From positions 1 to 54,480 of the forward strand of contig MGMG01000022.1 in assembly GCA_001796355.1 (NCBI GenBank): DNA of 54,480 nucleotides, in the 5' to 3' direction. This document shows positions 48,552-54,480 of this stretch, piece after piece. How positions within the stretch are numbered: the stretch's first letter is position 1; every line of letters starts with the position of its first letter. Made by a program: the position numbers and the translations under genes. The notes beneath the pieces are model-generated. The model searched no databases. It was not told the DNA's origin and worked only from the letters and a program-made list of their open reading frames with translations. The DNA is from Chloroflexi bacterium GWB2_54_36 (GTDB taxonomy: Bacteria; Chloroflexota; Anaerolineae; Anaerolineales; Anaerolineaceae).

Positions 48552-49781
48552 ATGAATAAAGTCCGAGCTGTATTCATTCACGAATTTTTAACTGTCCTTC
48601 GGTCGCGTTCTTTTCTATTGACGCTGTTTCTAATCCCGTTGGCCGGGTTTGCCACCATTTTGATTATTTCAAACCTGAAGAAAGATAATCAAGGAACACC
48701 GTTAATAAGCATCATCGCTCCATCGCCCGAGCCAAAACCACTGGGGTTGATCGATCAAAGCGGAATTATCCAAACTATTCCGGAATCATATTCGAAGCTT
48801 ATGATGAGTTCCCCCGACCTGGAAAGCGCCCAGGCGGCGCTAGCCGATGAGGTTATCTCGGGATACTATGTGGTTCTGCCCGATTACCTGACCAGCGGGC
48901 AAGTCGATTTTTACCGTTCCGATTTCAACCCGATCAGCGGAGGCAATGATTCCTACGTACTAAGCGCGCTTTTGGAAGAAAATCTTCTCCGTGCAGACCC
49001 GCAGCGATTGAAGTTGTTCCAGCAGCCGATAAAACTGGAGACGCACTTCGCATCCACCGCCCCGCAGCGTGATCCAGAAAGCGCCTTGACCTTTTTCCTG
49101 CCTTACGCTGTCACCATGCTGTTTTATTTGCTGATCCTTGGATCGTCAAGCACGATGCTCAACAGCATCACCAATGAAAAACAGAACCGGGTAATGGAAA
49201 TCCTGCTTACCTCCATGACCCCGCTGCAAATGCTGACCGGCAAGATCCTCGCTCTCGGTTTGATCGGTTTGCTCCAGACCGCTTTCTGGTCTGGTTCTGC
49301 GTTCATGCTTTATCGATTAAGCGGCCAAACTTTCCAATTACCGATCGAATTTGCGCTTCCCGTTTCATTGCTGGCTTGGGGACTGCTTTATTTTGTACTC
49401 GGCTATGCGATTTATGCCAGTTTGATGGCGGGGGTCGGGGCAATGGTGCCTAACCTGCGGGAAGGCAGCCAGGCTACCTTTATGGTTATCATCCCGCTCA
49501 TGATCCCGCTGTTCTTCATCAACACGCTCATCAGCGCCCCCAACGGGTCGATCTCAATGTTTCTCAGCCTTTTCCCATTGACCGCTCCAATCGCCATGCT
49601 CACCCGCCTGGCAGCCACCCAGGTGCCCTTCTGGCAGCCTGCATTGGCCGCAGTGCTGCAGACCGGAACAGCTATTTTGGTCGTGCGCGCGATTGCGGGT
49701 CTCTTCCGCGCCCAAACCCTGCTGTCTGGGCAGGCTTTCAAAATGAAGCTGTTTTTTCGTGCACTGGCCGGTAAAGCCTGA
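48552..49781 (+). CDS. ABC-2 type permease, second subunit
   Basis: 409 residues, paralogous to the preceding gene: FIHEFLTVLRSRSFLLTLFL, a ~130-residue loop with repeats (VISGYYVVLPDYLTSGQVDF, as YYVLEPDYLTTGKVAL in the neighbour), ITNEKQNRVMEILLTSMTPL, and a cluster of C-terminal helices. Together with 46419 and 47321 it forms a three-gene exporter operon of unknown substrate. It starts 28 bases after the previous stop. Confidence 0.9.
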   Translation: MNKVRAVFIHEFLTVLRSRSFLLTLFLIPLAGFATILIISNLKKDNQGTPLISIIAPSPEPKPLGLIDQSGIIQTIPESYSKLMMSSPDLESAQAALADEVISGYYVVLPDYLTSGQVDFYRSDFNPISGGNDSYVLSALLEENLLRADPQRLKLFQQPIKLETHFASTAPQRDPESALTFFLPYAVTMLFYLLILGSSSTMLNSITNEKQNRVMEILLTSMTPLQMLTGKILALGLIGLLQTAFWSGSAFMLYRLSGQTFQLPIEFALPVSLLAWGLLYFVLGYAIYASLMAGVGAMVPNLREGSQATFMVIIPLMIPLFFINTLISAPNGSISMFLSLFPLTAPIAMLTRLAATQVPFWQPALAAVLQTGTAILVVRAIAGLFRAQTLLSGQAFKMKLFFRALAGKA

Positions 49782-49802
49782 TTTCCTTGCTCTCAAGATC
49801 GC

Positions 49803-49831
49803 TTGCGCCGCATATACCGCGGTGATATAAT
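49803..49831 (+). promoter_or_regulatory. Promoter of rho
   Basis: TTGCGC (49803-49808), 17-base spacer, perfect TATAAT (49826-49831). It predicts a leader of ~140 bases. Confidence 0.8.
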
Positions 49832-49859
49832 TTTTCTAACCTCAGTGCAAGTTCCAATT

Positions 49860-49897
49860 TCCCCGAGCCATGAGGTTGACACTGAAGTGTCAGGGGA
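49860..49897 (+). promoter_or_regulatory. Structured rho leader element
   Basis: TGACACT-GA-AGTGTCA (49877-49892), a perfect palindrome, is enclosed by TCCCC (49860-49864) and GGGGA (49893-49897). It lies in the middle of the leader and could take part in rho autoregulation by attenuation, as known in other bacteria. Confidence 0.5.
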
Positions 49898-49977
49898 TTC
49901 CAACAACTCCTAATATTCACCCATAGTATTTTGATCATCCAACCGGCAGCCGCGTGCTGTGGGTATTTATTCTACGC

Positions 49978-51276
49978 ATGGACAATATGGACACTCAAAC
50001 TATAAAATTTGCCGAGCTGGAAAACGCTCCCCTTGATTCGTTGCGGCAAAGAGCAAAAGAACTTGCCATCCCCAACGCTGCCCGCTTGAAAAAAGAAAAT
50101 TTGATCCTGCGCATCCGCCAGTCCGAAGGAGAGAAGGAAGGGCTGGAAGTTCGCGGCGGTGTATTGGAGATCATGCCGGAGGGCATTGGCTTTTTACGAC
50201 AAAATTTTGAGGTCGGGTCTGAAGACGTCTATGTCTCCCAGGCACAACTGCGCCGCTACGACCTGCGCAACGGCGACCTGGTGATTGGCGCCGTCCGGCC
50301 GCCGCGCGAGTCCGAGCGCCATTATGGGTTGCTCAAAGTCGAGTTGATTAACGGCATCTTGCCGGAAGACGCTCGTTCCCGGCCGGTTTTCGAACGCCTG
50401 ACCCCGATCTTCCCGGAAGAGCGGTTCGATCTGGAAACGGACCGATCCGTCATCTCCACCCGGCTGATCAATTTGATTGCGCCAATTGGCAAAGGCCAGC
50501 GTGGCATGATTGTCTCGCCGCCCAAAGCGGGGAAAACCACCATCCTGAAACAACTGGCCAACTCGATTTCCGCGCGCCACCCTGAAGTCCATTTGATTGT
50601 CGCCCTGATTGGCGAGCGGCCTGAAGAAGTCACCGACATGGACCGCTCGGTCGATGCAGAGGTGGTTGCCTCCACTTTTGACGAGCCGGTGACCTCGCAT
50701 GTGCGCACCGCTGAAATCACTTTGGAGCGCGCCAAGCGCCTGGTTGAAACCGGACGGGATGTGGTAATATTGTTGGACTCGCTTACCCGTCTGGCGCGGG
50801 CGTATAACCTGGTGGTCAACCCCTCCGGCCGTACACTTTCAGGCGGTATGGATCCTTCAGCGCTTTACCCGCCGAAACGCTTTTTTGGCGCTGCCCGCAA
50901 TATCGAAGAAGGCGGCTCGTTGACCATCGTCGCGACTGCCCTGGTAGATACCGGTTCGCGTCTGGACGATGTAGTATTCGAAGAATTTAAAGGTACAGGT
51001 AACATGGAACTCCATCTTTCACGCCGCCTACAAGAACGGCGTATATTCCCGGCAATCGATATCGAGCGCTCTTCGACACGCCGCGAGGAATTGCTGCTGG
51101 GGCCGGATATCCTGCAGCGTTCTTGGGTGATGCGCCGCATGTATTTACAAATGATCGCCCCGCCACCCACCGGCGCCGGTCTTGACCCGTCAGTAGCGAC
51201 CGAAGCGATTATACAGCGGATGTTGAAGACCAAGAACAATATGGAGTTCCTGGAGAGCCTCGCGGAGGAAAAGTGA
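49978..51276 (+). CDS. rho: Transcription termination factor Rho
   Basis: 432 residues from the ATG at 49978 (other in-frame starts: GTG 49954, ATG 49987; none has a good Shine-Dalgarno). Hexameric RNA/DNA helicase that ends transcription. The N-terminal Rho_N helix bundle (LRQRAKELAIPNAARLKKEN) is followed by a cold-shock-like RNA-binding domain (GVLEIMPEGIGFLR) and a RecA-like ATPase with P-loop SPPKAGKTTILKQLAN, Walker B region VVILLDSLTRLARAYN and the R/Q loops. Its GTGA overlap links it with the M23 peptidase gene. Confidence 0.96.
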   Translation: MDNMDTQTIKFAELENAPLDSLRQRAKELAIPNAARLKKENLILRIRQSEGEKEGLEVRGGVLEIMPEGIGFLRQNFEVGSEDVYVSQAQLRRYDLRNGDLVIGAVRPPRESERHYGLLKVELINGILPEDARSRPVFERLTPIFPEERFDLETDRSVISTRLINLIAPIGKGQRGMIVSPPKAGKTTILKQLANSISARHPEVHLIVALIGERPEEVTDMDRSVDAEVVASTFDEPVTSHVRTAEITLERAKRLVETGRDVVILLDSLTRLARAYNLVVNPSGRTLSGGMDPSALYPPKRFFGAARNIEEGGSLTIVATALVDTGSRLDDVVFEEFKGTGNMELHLSRRLQERRIFPAIDIERSSTRREELLLGPDILQRSWVMRRMYLQMIAPPPTGAGLDPSVATEAIIQRMLKTKNNMEFLESLAEEK

Positions 51277-52370
51277 CGTTTTCCAGTCCCAACCAGCCAG
51301 AAGCGGCTAGCCAGCCGGCTTCTCGATCAAATTGGCTGGTATATCTGACCTGGGGGTTGGCGGTCGCGATGACCGCCTTGATGATATATTTTATTCTTGC
51401 CCGCACCGGCGTTGTCGGGGCGAAACGGCCGGCTGATTTAGCCTCCGCTGCCCCAGACCTGGGTGAACCCCCGGCGATCGTCCAATTACCGGTACTTGAT
51501 CCCGCGGAAGTGGTACATGCGGTGCTGCGCAAGGCTAACTCGCGTACTATTGTCCCCACCCGCCCACGAGAAGAAACCGTTACTTATACCGTCGAGGCTG
51601 GCGACTCGGTCTTTGGCATTGCTCAAAATTTTAACCTGGATCCGGAATCCGTCCTTTGGGCTAATTATGAAGTCCTCAACGACGATCCCCAAATGATTTC
51701 GATAGGGCAAGAGTTATATATTCCGCCCACCAACGGAGTACTCTACAAATGGAAAGATGGCGACACGGTCGATAAGGTTGCCGGAATGTTTAAAGCCAAC
51801 CCAGAGGATATGCTACTTTGGCCGGGAAACAATATCGACATCACCAATCCGGTTTTTACGCCTGACCAGTTGGTCATGATCCCGGGAGGAGAGCGCGAAT
51901 TTCGCACCTGGCTTGTGCCGACCATTCCGCGCGGCGCAGCGGGGGTCAACCCCAGCATTTACGGACCGGGTGCTTGTGATACCAGCGCCGGTGGCGCGTT
52001 TGGCTCCGGAACTTTCATCTACCCTGCGCCCAATCGCGTCCTATCCGGTAATGATTACTGGGGCGGCCACCTCGGCCTTGACTTTGCCGCTTTTACCGGC
52101 GACCCGATTTACGCGACGGACGGCGGGCTGGTGGTATATTCAGGCCCGATTGGCGGGGGGTACGGCATCATGGTCATGGTTGACCACGGTAACGGCTACC
52201 AGTCGCTGTATGCCCACCTGAGCAGCACCAATGTACGCTGCGGCGCCAGTGTCCGTCAGGGTACAGTCATTGGTCGTGCCGGCAGTACCGGCAATTCAAC
52301 CGGCCCGCACCTGCATTTCGAAATCCGCTACCTGGGCGGGTTCATCAACCCCTGGTACGTGCTGCCGTAA
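51273..52370 (+). CDS. LysM-M23 metallopeptidase, membrane-anchored
   Basis: 365 residues from a GTG that overlaps the rho stop. A single N-terminal membrane helix (WLVYLTWGLAVAMTALMIYF), two LysM-like domains (TYTVEAGDSVFGIAQNFNLD and YKWKDGDTVDKVAGMFKANP), then a C-terminal M23 (LytM/NlpD-like) domain with the zinc motifs GGHLGLDFAA and HLHFE plus VDHGNGYQSLYAHLS. It should cleave or regulate cleavage of cell-wall cross-links outside the membrane. The HxxxD and HxH residues are intact, so it is probably active. The rho coupling is a gene-order curiosity. A terminator follows. Confidence 0.93.
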   Translation: MTFSSPNQPEAASQPASRSNWLVYLTWGLAVAMTALMIYFILARTGVVGAKRPADLASAAPDLGEPPAIVQLPVLDPAEVVHAVLRKANSRTIVPTRPREETVTYTVEAGDSVFGIAQNFNLDPESVLWANYEVLNDDPQMISIGQELYIPPTNGVLYKWKDGDTVDKVAGMFKANPEDMLLWPGNNIDITNPVFTPDQLVMIPGGEREFRTWLVPTIPRGAAGVNPSIYGPGACDTSAGGAFGSGTFIYPAPNRVLSGNDYWGGHLGLDFAAFTGDPIYATDGGLVVYSGPIGGGYGIMVMVDHGNGYQSLYAHLSSTNVRCGASVRQGTVIGRAGSTGNSTGPHLHFEIRYLGGFINPWYVLP

Positions 52371-52398
52371 GGTTGATTTAGATTTTTGTCTGCTTAAT

Positions 52399-52424
52399 GG
52401 GCTGGCCTTTGTGCCAGCCCTTTT
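52399..52424 (+). terminator. Intrinsic terminator after the M23 gene
   Basis: GGGCTGGC (52399-52406), loop CTTTGT, GCCAGCCC (52413-52420), followed by TTTTATT. Confidence 0.9.
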
Positions 52425-52549
52425 ATTGTTGTTTTGACTAACGTTCTTCTGTATTGGCTCGCACTGCTCGCCACTACAGAAAAATAAAATCAATGATAAA
52501 AATACTCTATAATTGATTGATCTGGTGAATCAAGGTAAAAGGATACCTC

Positions 52550-52909
52550 ATGCCCTCAAAAAACACCCCACCCGCTACGGTCGATGAATACATTGCGCAG
52601 CTTCCAGAAAACGTGCAGCAGATCATGACCAAGATCCGGGCGGTGATCAAGGAGGCTGCGCCCATGGCCGAAGAAAAAATCAGTTATGGGATGGCTGGTT
52701 ATTATTTAAACGGCGGCCTGATCTGGTTTGGAGGCTACAAGAAGCACATTGGAATTTATCCACGAACAGCCGGCATGGTGGCATTAAAAGAGGTCACTGC
52801 CTATAAAGGGACAAAAGGCTCAGTGCATTTTCCGCTGGACGAGCCCATGCCATATGATTTAATTCGAAAAATTGTCGAGACCCGGGTGGCAGAAAATACA
52901 AAGACCTAA
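52550..52909 (+). CDS. DUF1801 (YdhG-like) protein
   Basis: 119 residues. Family features: VDEYIAQLPENVQQIMTKIR, EEKISYGMAGYYLNGGLIWF, GGYKKHIGIYPRTAGMVALK and KGTKGSVHFPLDEPMPYDLI. The family is small and often annotated as an iron chaperone or frataxin-like; the function is not settled. AAAAGGAT lies about 6 bases before the ATG and TATAAT at 52508-52513 may be its -10. Monocistronic, convergent with priA. Confidence 0.9.
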   Translation: MPSKNTPPATVDEYIAQLPENVQQIMTKIRAVIKEAAPMAEEKISYGMAGYYLNGGLIWFGGYKKHIGIYPRTAGMVALKEVTAYKGTKGSVHFPLDEPMPYDLIRKIVETRVAENTKT

Positions 52910-52959
52910 ATGTCGTGTAAATATCGGTTTTCGTGACGAACTTAAGTACGTGAATTTAT

Positions 52960-53008
52960 TTGTAGCGCAAACTTTAGTTTGCGTGGCGAACTAAAGTTCG
53001 CCCTACAA
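52960..53008. repeat. 49-bp twin-hairpin repeat element
   Basis: Flanked by TTGTAG and CTACAA, it contains two 8-bp perfect hairpins with 2-base loops: CGCAAACT-TT-AGTTTGCG (52966-52983) and GGCGAACT-AA-AGTTCGCC (52985-53002). A decayed third arm (ACGAACTTAAGTACGT) lies just upstream. It sits between convergent genes and could act as a bidirectional terminator. Confidence 0.7.
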
Positions 53009-53011
53009 TGG

Positions 53012-54480
53012 TTATAGGAGGCTTTGCGGATCGACCTCTACGCGCCAATCGCCCAGGTTTCGCCCGCGCAGCGCCGCGGCCGGGTCCGGCCCGCGCAGCA
53101 CGATCTGCCAGCGGTATAACCCGTTTTGTTTGGCAAAAAAGCTAGGCGCCGGGCCGATGAGTTCAGTACTGCTATACCCACCTTCTCTAAGCCAATCTTC
53201 CAGTTGCACCGCCATGCGCTGCGCGGCGGCCTGGGCTTTTTGCGCTTCGGCATGGCGGTATTCCAATCGCACCAGGCGCGTGAACGGCGGGTAGCCGATT
53301 TCCCGGCGAGAGTTCAGTTCGCGGCGGTAGAAGCCGGCATAATCATGCCCGGCAGCCATCTGTATGGCATACTGCTCCGGCTGGTAGGTCTGCAGCACCA
53401 CCTGACCACCCAACGGGCTGCGGCCGGCCCGCCCGGCAACCTGGGTCAACAGTTGAAAGGTACGTTCCGGCGCTCTAAAATCATCCAGATACAGGCCAAC
53501 CTCTGCCAATATCACGCCAACCAGCGTAACCAGCGGCAAATCGAGCCCTTTGGCCAACATCTGCGTGCCGATCAGGATATCGGCGCGGTGCGAGACAAAA
53601 TGCGACAGCACCAGGTCATGCGACCCTTTCTGGCGGGTCGTTTCCGAATCCCAGCGCAACGTGCGAGCCTGTGGAAAGGTCTTCAAAACCTCCTGCTCCA
53701 CCCGTTCCGTGCCGGTACCGTAATCCCGGATCTGAGTACTGCCGCAATTCGGGCAGCGTTCCGGTTTTTTCCGGCGGTAACCACAGGTATGGCACACCAG
53801 CATGGCCGCATCGCTGTGCAGCGTAAGCGCCCGGTCGCAGCGCGGACAACGCAGCGTGTGACCGCAGTCGCGGCAGAAAACATAGGTTGCGCTGCCCAGC
53901 CGGTTTAAAAACAGGATCGCCTGCTGTCCGGCGTCGAGGGTTTTCGTCATGGCGTCCTGCAGGGCACGGCTGAACATCGAGCGGTTACCGGCTTTCAATT
54001 CCTGACGCATATCGACGATTTTTACCGGCGGCAGTGGCAGAGACGATCCCTCACTGCCAGTTTCGTCCGGGTTTGATTTTTGACTCTGGCGAGTAAGCTG
54101 TGCTGCCACCGTCTGACGATGGGCCATAATCCGTTCCGGTAGCGCCAGCACCGGCCAATTTTTTTCTTGCGCCGTGTACATCCATTCCACCGGCGGCGTG
54201 GCTGACCCCAACAGCACCGTACTGCGCGTCAAGCGTCCGTAAGTGATGGCAGCCTGCACGGCTGAATAGGCCGGCGCCGGTTCAGACTGGTAGTAGGAAG
54301 AGTCATGAAACTCGTCCAGGACAATTAATCCCAGGTTGGGGAATGGGGTAAACAATGCCGAGCGCGGTCCAACGACCACCTGTAGTTTACCAGCGCCGGC
54401 GCGGCGCCAGGTGTCGTAGCGCTCCCCCACCGAAAGCTGCGAATGAACCAGCCCAACCATTCCTGGAAAGCGCCCTAAGA
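53012..54480 (-). CDS. priA: Primosomal helicase PriA (N-terminus beyond window)
   Basis: About 489 C-terminal residues of the DNA helicase that restarts stalled replication forks; the reading frame stays open to the window end (RFPGMVGLVHSQLSVGERYD), so the DNA-binding domain and Walker A lie to the right. Visible: the DExH box LDEFHDSSYYQ (DEFH instead of the usual DEEH), motif III GSATPP, eight zinc-binding Cys in two clusters (CRDCGHTLRCPRC; CHTCGYRRKKPERCPNC), motif V GTQMLAKGLDLPLVTLVGV and motif VI QVAGRAGRSPLGGQV. The order and spacing match PriA. Confidence 0.96.
   Translation of the reverse strand, partial: LGRFPGMVGLVHSQLSVGERYDTWRRAGAGKLQVVVGPRSALFTPFPNLGLIVLDEFHDSSYYQSEPAPAYSAVQAAITYGRLTRSTVLLGSATPPVEWMYTAQEKNWPVLALPERIMAHRQTVAAQLTRQSQKSNPDETGSEGSSLPLPPVKIVDMRQELKAGNRSMFSRALQDAMTKTLDAGQQAILFLNRLGSATYVFCRDCGHTLRCPRCDRALTLHSDAAMLVCHTCGYRRKKPERCPNCGSTQIRDYGTGTERVEQEVLKTFPQARTLRWDSETTRQKGSHDLVLSHFVSHRADILIGTQMLAKGLDLPLVTLVGVILAEVGLYLDDFRAPERTFQLLTQVAGRAGRSPLGGQVVLQTYQPEQYAIQMAAGHDYAGFYRRELNSRREIGYPPFTRLVRLEYRHAEAQKAQAAAQRMAVQLEDWLREGGYSSTELIGPAPSFFAKQNGLYRWQIVLRGPDPAAALRGRNLGDWRVEVDPQSLL

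Noticed and set aside
1-54480. CRISPR arrays, tRNA/rRNA genes, IS elements, prophage
   Set aside because: No regular direct-repeat array, cloverleaf, rRNA segment, transposase or phage gene was recognised in any intergenic gap.

Overview
The window looks like a chromosomal segment of an anaerobic member of the Chloroflexota, most probably class Anaerolineae. The evidence is the gene content: a B12-dependent class II ribonucleotide reductase with NrdR, a GlmL/MutL-type ASKHA protein next to a DUF6754-like membrane protein, lipoproteins and one-TM proteins with Thr/Pro-rich linkers, CIRCE-controlled groESL, and many short dispersed intergenic repeats. This is an inference from gene families, not from a phylogeny. 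Both ends cut genes: a P-type ATPase on the left and priA on the right. I saw no rRNA, tRNA, CRISPR array, IS element or prophage.

Layout. 1-5 kb: Ca2+-type P-ATPase (partial), small unknown protein, lysA, DUF4180 protein, rubrerythrin. 5-10 kb (minus strand): nrdJ and nrdR with a structured leader and a candidate NrdR box, then a diacylglycerol-kinase-like gene and a small unknown gene. 10-19 kb (plus strand): a PIG-L deacetylase, then a tight eight-gene operon of unknown function (small protein, DUF6754-like protein, two polytopic membrane proteins, a zinc-ribbon protein with repeated Trp motifs, orphan GlmL, a barrel-domain protein, an LPXTG-like protein) closed by a strong terminator. 19-24 kb: phosphohexomutase, DUF389-SH3 fusion, HAD protein, orphan BMP-like lipoprotein, sugar transferase.

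24.3-29.6 kb (plus strand): a SelW/Rdx gene with an in-frame UGA in a CxxU motif, overlapping trpS and dtd; then infC (AUU start), rpmI, rplT, a TrmH-family methyltransferase and a DUF711 gene. 29.7-36.3 kb (minus strand): a one-TM protein, a PpiC-type lipoprotein, groEL-groES under CIRCE, and two paralogous TPR membrane proteins. 36.4-44.7 kb (plus strand): trmD, an MFS transporter, and a BMP lipoprotein with a nucleoside-type ABC transporter. 45-54.5 kb: a UroD-family methyltransferase-like gene (minus), a NatAB-like ABC exporter, rho, a LysM-M23 peptidase, a DUF1801 protein, and priA (partial, minus).

Three things stand out: the SelW-like selenoprotein gene missed by ordinary ORF calling; the eight-gene GlmL/DUF6754/zinc-ribbon operon as a candidate undescribed envelope system; and the recurring placement of a -10-like hexamer exactly 6-7 nt before the start codon at nine starts (eight genes), which suggests that leaderless transcripts are common here.
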